Source of the DNA: an uncultured Bacillota bacterium
GTDB lineage: Bacteria; Bacillota; Clostridia; Lachnospirales; Lachnospiraceae
Assembly: GCA_949291945.1 (NCBI GenBank)
Contig: CASEXH010000012.1
Location: 1 to 64,000 of the forward strand
Length of the DNA stretch: 64,000 nucleotides
Reading direction: 5' to 3'
The notes beneath the pieces were generated by a model. The model was not told the DNA's origin and did no database searches. It worked only from the letters and a program-made list of their open reading frames with translations. Positions 23,654 through 32,260 of this stretch are shown piece after piece. The translations under genes were made by a program, and so were the position numbers. Position 1 is the stretch's first letter, and each line of letters begins with the position of its first letter.

Positions 23654-25285
23654 ATGATCAGAAAAGAAAGAGAAATAAAAGTAATCTATGTACTGGTACT
23701 CGCTGTATTTGCTATTTTTCTTGCCATTCCCATTATAAGGCTCCTGCTGGAGTCTTTCCTGGGAGAGGCGGGGGCAGGAATCAGTAATTATGTAGAAGTC
23801 CTGACAGGACGGGGATTTCTCAAGGCCTTTGGAAACAGTGTTACCGTTTCTATCTCCAGCGCTTTGATCGCCACAGTCCTTGCTTTTTTTATGGCTTATA
23901 GTATACAGTATACAAATTTGCCAGGGAAATTTAAGTCCCTGATCCGTATTCTGGCAGTACTTCCAATGCTGCTTCCCACCATCACCTATGGATTCGCCAT
24001 TATATATTCCTTTGGAAAAGAAGGACTGCTCACCCGGCTTTTTGGAAGACAGCTTTTTGATATTTACGGATTTAACGGGCTGCTTTTCGGCTATGTGATC
24101 TACACTCTGCCAATATCTTTTATGTTGATCTTAAACACCATGGGATTCATTGACAAAAAGTTTATGATCGTGTCTAGGGTTATGGGGGATAATTCTTTCC
24201 AGACTTTCTGGCAGACCATCATCCGGCCTCTTTTGGGAACTCTTGCGGCTTCCATGGTACAGTGCTTCTTCCTCTGCTTTACGGATTACGGTATTCCTGC
24301 TTCTGTGGGAGGAGAGTACGAAGTAGTAGCTACGGTTCTCTACAATGAGATGCTGGGCAGTATCCCCAATTTCAACCGGGGCGCTGTAGTAGCTATGATG
24401 ATGCTGATCCCCTCCATTGTCAGCATTGCCTTGCTGAAATATCTGGAACGGTACAATGTGCGCTATACAAAGATCTCCCAGATTGAGATGAAAAAGAACC
24501 GGATCCGGGACGGTATCTGCGGCGGTATTTCGGCCTTTATTATCCTGTGCATTCTGGCTATCTTTGCGGTGATTTTTGTGGTTCCTCTGGTACAGGAATG
24601 GCCCTATCAGGTGAATTTCACCCTGGAGCATGTGATGGATGTACTGAACGACTGGAGCCTGTTCGGAGTTTATCAGAATTCTTTGTTTGTGGCTTTTTGT
24701 ACTGCTCTTCTGGGACTTCTGGTTACCTACGGGGCAGCACTGGCTACGGCCAGAAGCGGTCTGAACGGCAGGCTGAAAGGTGTCATCGATGGGATCGCTC
24801 TGGTGACTAATACGATTCCCGGCATGGTTATCGGTATTGCTTTTATGTTCATCTTTTCAGGAACACCTCTGCAGAATACGTTCCTGCTGATTATCCTGTG
24901 TAATGTGGTCCATTACTTCTCCACGCCTTACCTGATGATGCGCAATTCCCTGTCCAAGCTGAACAGTTCCTGGGAGACGACAGCTTCCCTTATGGGAGAT
25001 ACCTGGATCAAGACCATTGTACGGATCGTCACCCCCAATATGACCTCCACGATCCTGGAAGTCTTCAGCTATTACTTTGTAAACGCCATGGTGACTGTCA
25101 GTGCCGTGATTTTTATTGCCGGAGCAAGGACCATGGTTATCACTACCAAGATCAAAGAATTACAGTATTATACCAAGTTCAATGAAGTGTTTGTATTGTC
25201 CTTATTCATCCTGGGAACGAATCTGATCGTGAAAGGAGTTTTGGGACTGATCATTAGAAGAAAAGAAGGAAAAAAGGAGAATTAA
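23654..25285 (+). CDS. Fused two-domain ABC permease, phosphonate importer
   Basis: 543 residues with about twelve membrane spans, containing two binding-protein-dependent permease domains in one chain (about 45-260 and 320-540), each with an EAA-like loop (VMGDNSFQTFWQTIIRPLLG and LMGDTWIKTIVRIVTPN). In Salmonella-type systems the two halves are separate proteins (PhnU, PhnV). AGGTGG precedes the ATG at 23654; a start at 23633 overlapping the ATPase gene is possible. The binding-protein gene follows after four bases. Confidence 0.88.
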   Translation: MIRKEREIKVIYVLVLAVFAIFLAIPIIRLLLESFLGEAGAGISNYVEVLTGRGFLKAFGNSVTVSISSALIATVLAFFMAYSIQYTNLPGKFKSLIRILAVLPMLLPTITYGFAIIYSFGKEGLLTRLFGRQLFDIYGFNGLLFGYVIYTLPISFMLILNTMGFIDKKFMIVSRVMGDNSFQTFWQTIIRPLLGTLAASMVQCFFLCFTDYGIPASVGGEYEVVATVLYNEMLGSIPNFNRGAVVAMMMLIPSIVSIALLKYLERYNVRYTKISQIEMKKNRIRDGICGGISAFIILCILAIFAVIFVVPLVQEWPYQVNFTLEHVMDVLNDWSLFGVYQNSLFVAFCTALLGLLVTYGAALATARSGLNGRLKGVIDGIALVTNTIPGMVIGIAFMFIFSGTPLQNTFLLIILCNVVHYFSTPYLMMRNSLSKLNSSWETTASLMGDTWIKTIVRIVTPNMTSTILEVFSYYFVNAMVTVSAVIFIAGARTMVITTKIKELQYYTKFNEVFVLSLFILGTNLIVKGVLGLIIRRKEGKKEN

Positions 25286-25289
25286 TACA

Positions 25290-26297
25290 ATGAAGGCAAG
25301 AAAAATATCCGTGATCTTAATGACAGCAGCAATCTTAGCAGGAACACTTTCCATGACCGGCTGCGGCGGCCAGGGAGCGCCTGGCGGCTCCGGGGAGGAA
25401 GTGGTGATTTATTCCAATGCAGATGATGAGGCTGTGGAAGCCATGAAAAAAACCCTGGATGAAAACGGCTATCAGGGCAAATATCTGTTCCAGACTTTCG
25501 GTACCTCTGAGCTGGGCGGAAAGGTTATGGCAGAAGGGACCAACATTGAGGCAGATATGCTCACCTTGAGTACTTTTTATATCGATGCAGCCCAGGAAGA
25601 CCAGAACATGTTCCAGCCTCTGGACTTTGATTACACGCTTTTAAACAGTGCAGATCAGAAAGACTACTGTGCACCGATCACTTCCCAGGAAGGAACGATT
25701 ATTGTTAATACAGAGGTTATGAAAGAGAACAATCTGGATATGCCTGCTTCCTTAAAGGATCTTACAAAACCGGAGTATAAAGATCTGGTGTCTGTAACAG
25801 ACATTAAGAGTTCCTCTACCGCATGGCTGCTGATCCAGGCACTGGTAAGCGAATATGGGGAAGATGGAGCCAAGGAAGTGCTCTCCGGTATTTATGAGAA
25901 TGCAGGTCCCCACATTGAATCCTCCGGATCTGCACCTCTTAAAAAGGTACGTGCAGGAGAAGTTGCCGTAGGTTTCGGCCTTCGTCAGCAGGCAGTGGCA
26001 GACAAAGCCGAAGGACTTCCGGTAGACTTTGTAGACCCGGCTGAAGGAAATTTCTCTCTGACAGAATCTGTAGCGGTAGTAGACAAAGGGGAAGATACCA
26101 ATCCTCTGGCCCAGGAGATGGCTGAGTGCATCATCACCAAAGGAAGAGCCGAACTCCAGAAATACTATCCAAACGCTGTATACGAAGGAGAGACCACAGA
26201 TGAGGCTAACAGCTCTGCAAATCCTAAAACTTTCCCGGAACCTCTGACCTTAGATCTTCTGGAAAAGCATCAGGAACTGTCTGAGAGCTGCAAGTAA
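25290..26297 (+). CDS. Phosphonate-type ABC substrate-binding lipoprotein
   Basis: 335 residues with a lipoprotein signal peptide ending MTGC (cleavage before the cysteine, residue about 25) and a glycine-rich linker. The mature part follows the Fe/AEP-type binding fold, with VVIYSNADDEAVEAM near the start and KSSSTAWLLIQALVSEYG. It would capture 2-aminoethylphosphonate outside the cell (inferred from phnW and phnX downstream). A strong terminator after it suggests less read-through into phnW. Confidence 0.87.
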   Translation: MKARKISVILMTAAILAGTLSMTGCGGQGAPGGSGEEVVIYSNADDEAVEAMKKTLDENGYQGKYLFQTFGTSELGGKVMAEGTNIEADMLTLSTFYIDAAQEDQNMFQPLDFDYTLLNSADQKDYCAPITSQEGTIIVNTEVMKENNLDMPASLKDLTKPEYKDLVSVTDIKSSSTAWLLIQALVSEYGEDGAKEVLSGIYENAGPHIESSGSAPLKKVRAGEVAVGFGLRQQAVADKAEGLPVDFVDPAEGNFSLTESVAVVDKGEDTNPLAQEMAECIITKGRAELQKYYPNAVYEGETTDEANSSANPKTFPEPLTLDLLEKHQELSESCK

Positions 26298-26310
26298 ATC
26301 TTCCCTTTGC

Positions 26311-26348
26311 AGGCAAGAATCCTGCCCGGCAGGATTCTTTGCCTTTTC
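26311..26348 (+). terminator. Intra-operon terminator before phnW
   Basis: AGGCAAGAATCCTGCC and its complement (26329-26344) form a long stem with a 2-nt gap, followed by a short T-rich end. It may set a higher level of the importer than of the enzymes. Confidence 0.7.
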
Positions 26349-26412
26349 AGACGAACAATCGCCTGAAACGAGACAGAACAGATAAATAATGAATAAAAGG
26401 AGAAATATTAAA

Positions 26413-27504
26413 ATGCCAAACTACAAACTGCTTACACCGGGTCCTCTTACCACAACAGACACGGTAAAAAAAGAGATGCTTTTTGATCACTGCACCTGGG
26501 ATGATGATTACAAAAAAATCACTCTGTCCATACGGGAGAAACTGCTGAATCTGGCTCATGTAAGTGAGCCTGAATACACCGTGGTCCTTATGCAGGGCAG
26601 CGGGACCTTTGGAGTAGAGTCTGTACTGACCAGCGTGATCGGAGAAGAGGACGCCCTTCTGATCGCAGCAAACGGAGCTTATGGAGAGAGAATGGGCGAT
26701 ATTGCCCGGCATGCAGGAATCCATTATCTGATGTATGAGGAAGATTACAACAAGATCCCCTCTGCAGAAAAAATCGGAGAGATTCTGGCGGAACATCCGG
26801 AGATCACCCATGTGTCCATGGTCCACAGCGAGACCACTTCCGGTATTTTAAATGATATTGCTTCAGTGGCAAAAGTAGTCAAAGGAGCCGGAAAGACCTT
26901 TATTGTAGACGCCATGTCCAGCTTTGGCGGGGTGGATATCCCGGTGGGGGATCTGGAAATTGATTTCATCATCAGCAGCGCCAACAAATGCATCCAGGGC
27001 GTACCCGGATTCTCCTTTATTATCTGCAACAGAGAAAAGCTCATGGAAAGCAAAGGAAAAGCCAGAAGCCTGTCTCTGGATCTCTATGACCAGTGGGAGA
27101 CCATGAACAAAGACGGCAAATGGAGATTTACTTCTCCTACCCATGTGGTGCTGGCTTTTGCACAGGCATTAAAGGAAATGGAAGAAGAGGGAGGTATTGT
27201 GGCCAGAGCAAAACGGTATGAAGAGAATAACCGGCTTCTGATCCAGAAAATGGCGGAGATGGGGATCCGTCCCTATATCGGCAGTGAGCATCAGGGACCG
27301 ATCATCACCACCTTCCTGTATCCGGAACACCACAATTTCTCTTTCCAGGATATGTACCAGTACATCAAGGACAGAGGCTATGCCATTTATCCGGGAAAGG
27401 TAACCGATGCCGACACCTTCCGTATTGGTAATATCGGAGAAATCTACAAAGAAGATATTGAAAAGCTCTGCAGTATCATTAAAGAATTTTTGGAGGAGAG
27501 ATAA
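26413..27504 (+). CDS. phnW: 2-aminoethylphosphonate-pyruvate transaminase
   Basis: PLP-dependent class V aminotransferase of 363 residues, turning 2-aminoethylphosphonate and pyruvate into phosphonoacetaldehyde and alanine. Family marks are LLTPGPLTTT, GSGTFGVESVLTS, VDAMSSFGG and the PLP lysine in SSANKCIQGVPGF. AAAGGAG fits the ATG at 26413. The phnX start lies four bases after the stop, giving the standard PhnW-PhnX pair. Confidence 0.95.
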   Translation: MPNYKLLTPGPLTTTDTVKKEMLFDHCTWDDDYKKITLSIREKLLNLAHVSEPEYTVVLMQGSGTFGVESVLTSVIGEEDALLIAANGAYGERMGDIARHAGIHYLMYEEDYNKIPSAEKIGEILAEHPEITHVSMVHSETTSGILNDIASVAKVVKGAGKTFIVDAMSSFGGVDIPVGDLEIDFIISSANKCIQGVPGFSFIICNREKLMESKGKARSLSLDLYDQWETMNKDGKWRFTSPTHVVLAFAQALKEMEEEGGIVARAKRYEENNRLLIQKMAEMGIRPYIGSEHQGPIITTFLYPEHHNFSFQDMYQYIKDRGYAIYPGKVTDADTFRIGNIGEIYKEDIEKLCSIIKEFLEER

Positions 27505-27508
27505 AACA

Positions 27509-28276
27509 ATGAAATTCGATGGTATTATTTTTGACTGGGCGGGAACTACCGTAGATTACGGCTGCTTTGCTCCGGTGAAAGCTTTTATTGAAGCCTTTGA
27601 ACACTATGGGATCACTCCGACCCTGGAAGAAGTGAGAAAGCCTATGGGAATGCTGAAAATCGATCATGTAAGGACTATGCTGTCCATGGACCGGATCTCA
27701 CAGCTCTGGGAAGAAAAGCAAGGCAGAAAATGGACAGAGGATGATGTCCGGAAAGTCTACGAACTCAGCGAAAGCAAGATCCTGGAGATTGTTCATAACT
27801 ATGCTCAGCCTAAGCCCTATGTAGTAGAAACTGTAAAGAAGCTGCGGGAAATGGGATTAAAGATCGGATCTACCACAGGATACACCGACGAGATGATGGC
27901 CCTGGTAGTACCCGAAGCTGCCCGGATGGGATATTCTCCTGACTGCTGGTTCAGCCCGGATTCTACGAACAAAAAAGGCAGACCTTATCCCTACATGGTT
28001 TTCCGGAACATGGAAAAACTGGAGTTAAAGGATGTATCCAGAGTTATGAAAGTAGGAGACACAGTTTCTGACATTCTGGAAGGGAAAAATGCGGGACTGG
28101 TAACTGTAGGAATCCTGGAGGGAAGCTCTGTAATGGGACTGACTCAGGAAGAGTATGAGGCCCTGTCAGAAAAAGAACGGGAAGCTGCAGACAAAAAAGC
28201 AGAGAAGACTTATCTGGAGGCCGGTGCCGACTACGTAGTGAGGGACATGCGGGGAATCCTGGATCTGATGCAATAA
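27509..28276 (+). CDS. phnX: Phosphonoacetaldehyde hydrolase
   Basis: HAD-superfamily enzyme of 255 residues that cleaves phosphonoacetaldehyde to acetaldehyde and phosphate. The nucleophile is D9 in FDWAGTTVDYG, and K50 in MGMLKIDHVR is the Schiff-base lysine special to this family. VGDTVSDILEG holds the metal-binding aspartates. GGAGGAG precedes the ATG. Last gene of the phosphonate operon; product feeds phosphate and C2 metabolism. Confidence 0.95.
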   Translation: MKFDGIIFDWAGTTVDYGCFAPVKAFIEAFEHYGITPTLEEVRKPMGMLKIDHVRTMLSMDRISQLWEEKQGRKWTEDDVRKVYELSESKILEIVHNYAQPKPYVVETVKKLREMGLKIGSTTGYTDEMMALVVPEAARMGYSPDCWFSPDSTNKKGRPYPYMVFRNMEKLELKDVSRVMKVGDTVSDILEGKNAGLVTVGILEGSSVMGLTQEEYEALSEKEREAADKKAEKTYLEAGADYVVRDMRGILDLMQ

Positions 28277-28376
28277 ATAGAATTGTAGAGTCAAAAAGTC
28301 ATGATTTTTTATGCTTGTATGAAAAACATGATCTTGGGACCCTGTACAAGAAATTGTACGAAAACAAAGAAAAATA

Positions 28377-28447
28377 ATTCTTGCAGTCCTGTCTGGAAAT
28401 CTTTATGATAAAGGCTATGAGAGACTGTAAAGGAGGACTGCAAGAAT
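28377..28447. repeat. 14-bp inverted repeats flanking GH3 promoter
   Basis: ATTCTTGCAGTCCT (28377-28390) and its exact complement (28434-28447). The left copy covers the -35 hexamer; the right copy covers part of the ribosome site and ends just before the ATG. Fits a paired operator, or an RNA hairpin if transcription starts further upstream. Confidence 0.7.
28381..28409 (+). promoter_or_regulatory. Promoter of GH3 gene
   Basis: TTGCAG, 17 bp, TATGAT, about 40 bp before the start codon, with the -35 inside the left inverted repeat. Confidence 0.65.
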
Positions 28448-28448
28448 C

Positions 28449-30689
28449 ATGAAAGAAAAAGCAAGCAGCAGAATTCGTTACTACGAAAATTCCCAGGGCC
28501 CGGTGATAGGGACCTGCAATGATAAGGTGATCCGGGAGGATGGCCTTTATTTTCGTGACATTAACGGAGATGGAAAATTAAATACCTATAAAGACTGGAG
28601 AAAATCTCCGGAAGAAAGGGCAAAGGCTTTGGCCGAAGACCTGTCTGCAGAGGAAAAGATCGGTCTTCTTTTTCTGAACTCCTGGAAAATGGGTATGGAA
28701 CAGGAGGACAAAGAATTTGTAGATGAGACAGGGCTTTTGGATGAAAAGCCTGTAGAAAAAGGATCTTCTATTTTTGCCACCAGTTCCACGGTGGGGACCA
28801 CAGAGACCATCAAAGACTGGAAAGTGCGTACTTTTATTCTTCGGAGTAATCCGAAACCGGATGAACTGGCGGACTGGATCAATGAAATGAACAGCCTGGC
28901 TGAGGAAGGGGAACATTTTATCCCGGTAATGGTGGTGTCCAACTCCAGAAATGAAAACGGAGAAGTGGTCTTCGGCATGAACGATGCCTCCGGCGTTTTT
29001 GCCGCATGGCCGGGAACCATGGGCATTGCCGCTGCAGTAAAGGGAGACGGGATCCATATCATTGACGACTTTGCAGACTGTATCCGGAGAGAGTGGGATG
29101 CAGTAGGCATGAAGAAAGGGTATATGTACATGGCAGACTGTGCCACAGATCCCAGATGGCAGAGAACCTACGGTACTTTCGGAGAAGACTCAAAACTGAT
29201 CAGAGAAATTTTTGAGCATCTGATCCCGGGGGTACAGGGAAGCCAGAAGGGACTGACTCCGGATGGAGTAGCTATGACTGTGAAGCATTTCCCGGGAGGA
29301 AGCGCCAGAGAGAACGGCTTTGACCCTCATTACCGCCAGGGTCAGTGGAATGTTTACCAGACCGAAAACAGCCTGGAGACTTATCATATCCCGCCTTTTG
29401 TGGCAGCTATTGAGAAGAATGCCGCTTCTATCATGCCTTACTATGCAAAGCCATCCAGAGAGAAGAGTGCAGACCAGTATGACCTCCAGGGAAATCCTAT
29501 TGAGTGGAAGCCGGTAGGATTTGCTTTTAATGATTACTTTATCCAAGAACTTCTGAAGAAGCAGATGGGCTTTAAAGGCTATATCAACAGTGATTCCGGA
29601 ATCGTCCAGAATATGGCCTGGGGCGTGGAAGAACTGGAAGTCTGCGAGAGAGTGGCCCTGGCTGTTCACGCCGGAGTAGATATCATCAGCGGATCCTATG
29701 ATATCGAGGCTGCAAAAGAAGCCTACCGGAGAGGAAAAGAAGGTTATTATACCACTCAGGGACATAAGGTGCCGGAAGGTTATACCGTAGAGCAGGTAAC
29801 CCTTTCTGATGAGGCTCTGACACAGGCAGCAGCCCATACTCTGAAAGAAAAATTTGAGCTGGGACTTTTTGAAAACCCATACAGAGATCCACAGAAAGCC
29901 GTGGAAGTGGTAGCTACAAAGAAAGACTGGGAAAATGCCGCAGACGTCCACAGAAAGTCTGTAGTCCTTCTGAAAAACCAGGGAGCTCTGCCTTTTACAG
30001 AGGAGAAGACAGCTGGCAAAAAAGTATACGCCCAGTGCTTTAACAAGAAAGAAGAGGACGGGGTAAAAGCCACAGAAGAACTGAAAAAAATGCTGGAAAA
30101 AGAGAAGGGAATCATCCTTACAGAGAATCCTGAAGAGGCAGATTATGCCCTGCTGTTCCTGACCCCAAGTTCCGGAGAATATTTCAATGCCACTCCCGGT
30201 TATCTGGAGCTGGAGATCTGCGACGGAAAAGAAGTCTGCGATGTAGACGAGGAAGGAAGACCTGCCAAGACTACCCACAAAGAGACCACCCTGTCCGGCG
30301 CAGGAAAAATCTCTGAGATCGCAAAAACCGTCCATGACAGAGGCGGTAAGGTCATTGCCAATATTAACTTTACCCTTGCCTGGGAAGTAGGCACCGTGGA
30401 GCCTTACGCAGACGGCCTGCTGGCTGGCTTTGATACTTATCCCTGGGCAGTGCTGGATGTGATCTTCGGCAGATTCTCTCCTGTTGGAAAGATGCCTATC
30501 ACCCTTCCAAAGGATGATTCTGTACTTAAGGTAAATCCGGAAGGGGTATGCATTTCTCCTAACGATGTACCTGGTTATGACAAGGATAAATATATGCCTG
30601 AGAAGATGAAAGACGAAAACGGAAAGGCCTATGCTTACAGAGACAGTGCAGGAAATTACTATGAACTGAACTTCGGATTGCACTATTAA
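28449..30689 (+). CDS. Glycoside hydrolase family 3 enzyme
   Basis: 746-residue GH3-type glycosidase, no signal peptide, so probably cytoplasmic and acting on imported oligosaccharides. A short N-terminal segment includes a dockerin/EF-like NGDGKLNTYKDW. The TIM-barrel domain holds MTVKHFPGGSARENGFDPH and the probable nucleophile D382 in GYINSDSGIV. The second domain with GFDTYPWAVLDVIFGRFSP and GKMPITLP follows. Sugar specificity cannot be read by eye. AAGGAGG precedes the ATG. It is a single-gene unit. Confidence 0.9.
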   Translation: MKEKASSRIRYYENSQGPVIGTCNDKVIREDGLYFRDINGDGKLNTYKDWRKSPEERAKALAEDLSAEEKIGLLFLNSWKMGMEQEDKEFVDETGLLDEKPVEKGSSIFATSSTVGTTETIKDWKVRTFILRSNPKPDELADWINEMNSLAEEGEHFIPVMVVSNSRNENGEVVFGMNDASGVFAAWPGTMGIAAAVKGDGIHIIDDFADCIRREWDAVGMKKGYMYMADCATDPRWQRTYGTFGEDSKLIREIFEHLIPGVQGSQKGLTPDGVAMTVKHFPGGSARENGFDPHYRQGQWNVYQTENSLETYHIPPFVAAIEKNAASIMPYYAKPSREKSADQYDLQGNPIEWKPVGFAFNDYFIQELLKKQMGFKGYINSDSGIVQNMAWGVEELEVCERVALAVHAGVDIISGSYDIEAAKEAYRRGKEGYYTTQGHKVPEGYTVEQVTLSDEALTQAAAHTLKEKFELGLFENPYRDPQKAVEVVATKKDWENAADVHRKSVVLLKNQGALPFTEEKTAGKKVYAQCFNKKEEDGVKATEELKKMLEKEKGIILTENPEEADYALLFLTPSSGEYFNATPGYLELEICDGKEVCDVDEEGRPAKTTHKETTLSGAGKISEIAKTVHDRGGKVIANINFTLAWEVGTVEPYADGLLAGFDTYPWAVLDVIFGRFSPVGKMPITLPKDDSVLKVNPEGVCISPNDVPGYDKDKYMPEKMKDENGKAYAYRDSAGNYYELNFGLHY

Positions 30690-30703
30690 AATAAAAATTA
30701 CTA

Positions 30704-30732
30704 TTGACAAAATCCTGTTTAGGGCATAGAAT
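30704..30732 (+). promoter_or_regulatory. Promoter of T-box/trpXYZ operon
   Basis: TTGACA, 17 bp, TAGAAT, directly after the GH3 gene. Confidence 0.8.
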
Positions 30733-30738
30733 AATACC

Positions 30739-31017
30739 AGCAAAAGCAAAACCGTTGAGAAAGAGGAGTAAGCTTTAAAAGAAATCGCAGAGAGCGGCAG
30801 ATGGTGGGATTGCCGTATGAATTTTATTGCTGAATGGACTTTCGAGGGCAGCCCGAAATGAAAAGAGTAGGCGTTGCCGGGAACCGAACCCGTTATCAAT
30901 CAGGAGCGTATGTCAGTACGTGAGAAAGTGGGCGAATTGCCAAATTGAGTGGTACCGCGATAATAAAGGATTTTATTACCGTCTCAAGTTATAAAAATAA
31001 CTTGAGGCGGTTTTTTT
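30739..31017 (+). ncRNA. Tryptophan-type T-box leader
   Basis: T-box antitermination leader: AGAG-type stem I motifs, the T-box sequence TGGTACCGCG at 30950-30959, and a terminator formed by 30978-30992 with 30997-31011 (core CTCAAGTTAT/ATAACTTGAG) and seven T residues. In stem I the descending strand reads CTGAA-TGG-ACTTT, giving the specifier TGG (30835-30837), the tryptophan codon. Uncharged tRNA-Trp would thus switch on the downstream transporter. Confidence 0.9.
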
Positions 31018-31026
31018 GTGCGATAC

Positions 31027-31124
31027 GCCCGGCAAGCGCCTGCCGTGCTTGCACGAGCAGGTCTTCGCTCCGCTACGGTCCGTGCTAAACGCGTGCCACT
31101 GGCACGCAGCACCATTTGCCGGGC
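31027..31124. repeat. GC-rich multi-hairpin element
   Basis: GCCCGGCAA (31027-31035) pairs with TTGCCGGGC (31116-31124). Inside are a stem CCTGC...GCAGG (from 31039) and GCGTGCC/GGCACGC (31091-31107). The composition is unlike the surroundings. It lies between the T-box terminator and the trpX start and looks like a folded repeat or small mobile element. Confidence 0.6.
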
Positions 31125-31206
31125 AACGGACAGCGACAGGCTTTGCCTGGAGCTGCCTATCACCGGGATTTTGCTTTTGAAATCATGAATAAAGGAGACA
31201 GAAAAA

Positions 31207-32232
31207 ATGAAAAGAAGAGTATTAGCAGTGATTTTAGGAGCAGTAATGGCAGCAGCAGGACTGGCAGGGTGCGGAGGAGATACAGGAAGTTCCTCCAGCA
31301 GCAGTGAAGGAGAGGAAATGTATACCATAGGAATCTCTCAGTTTGCAGAGCATGGCTCTCTGGACAACTGCAGGGAAGGATTTATCCAGGGACTGGAAGA
31401 AGAAGGCCTGGTAGAAGGAGAAAATCTGGAGATCAAAGTAAATAATGCAGACTCTGATACAGGAACTGCTGCCCAGATTGCCGACACCTTTGTGGCAGAT
31501 AAGGTAGATATGATCTGCGCCATTGCCACACCAAGCGCTCAGGCTGCTTATAATTCCGCAAGAAATACAGATATCCCCGTAGTCTATACTGCAGTGACTA
31601 ATCCTGAGGAAGCCCAGCTGGCTGATGATGCGGGAATGCCTGTGGGAGCAGTGACAGGAACCAGCGATCAGCTTCCTGTAGAGGCTCAGCTGGCGATGAT
31701 CCGGGAGATCCTTCCGGATGCCGAGACGATTGGTATTCTCTATACTACCAGCGAGGCCAACTCCGCTTACAGTATTACCCAGTATGAAAAATACGCAGAG
31801 GAATATGGCTTTACTCTGGAAACAGCGGGTGTTACCAATACCTCAGAAGTTTCCCTGGCAGCGGCGAGTCTTCTGGATAAGGTGGATTGTCTCACCAACC
31901 TTACGGATAATACAGTAGTAAGCGCCCTTCCTACAGTCCTGGATCAGGCCAATGAAAAGAATATCCCTGTATTCGGCAGTGAGATCGAGCAGGTAAAACT
32001 GGGATGTCTGGCAGCAGAGGGACTTGACTATGTGAACCTGGGAATTGAGACCGGAAAAATGGCGGCTCAGATCTTAAAGGGAGAAACCAAGACGGAAGAT
32101 ATGGAATACGAACTTCTCACAGACAGCAGCCTGTATATCAACCAGGCAGTGGCTGACAATCTGGGAATTACCATTCCGGATGATATGACCGAGAGAGCAG
32201 AAGAAACCTTTACTGAAATATCTCAGGAGTAA
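31207..32232 (+). CDS. trpX: TrpX-like ABC substrate-binding lipoprotein
   Basis: 341 residues with lipoprotein signal (AAAGLAGC, cysteine about residue 22), a serine-rich linker and an ABC_sub_bind (DUF534-like) domain: TIGISQFAEHGSLDNCREGF, IPVVYTAVTNPEEAQL, LPDAETIGILYTTSEANS, IPVFGSEIEQVKLGCLA. With the tryptophan T-box this is the binding protein of a TrpXYZ tryptophan importer. AAAGGAG precedes the ATG; the permease gene follows after 28 nt. Confidence 0.87.
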   Translation: MKRRVLAVILGAVMAAAGLAGCGGDTGSSSSSSEGEEMYTIGISQFAEHGSLDNCREGFIQGLEEEGLVEGENLEIKVNNADSDTGTAAQIADTFVADKVDMICAIATPSAQAAYNSARNTDIPVVYTAVTNPEEAQLADDAGMPVGAVTGTSDQLPVEAQLAMIREILPDAETIGILYTTSEANSAYSITQYEKYAEEYGFTLETAGVTNTSEVSLAAASLLDKVDCLTNLTDNTVVSALPTVLDQANEKNIPVFGSEIEQVKLGCLAAEGLDYVNLGIETGKMAAQILKGETKTEDMEYELLTDSSLYINQAVADNLGITIPDDMTERAEETFTEISQE

Positions 32233-32260
32233 AAAGCAGATAACAGGAGGCATATAAGAA

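Noticed and set aside
29190..30899. 569-codon frame antisense to the GH3 gene
   Set aside because: Long only because of codon bias in the GH3 gene; no ribosome site, no domain.
31021..31130. CRISPR repeat remnant
   Set aside because: Stems differ from each other and are not regularly spaced; no spacers.
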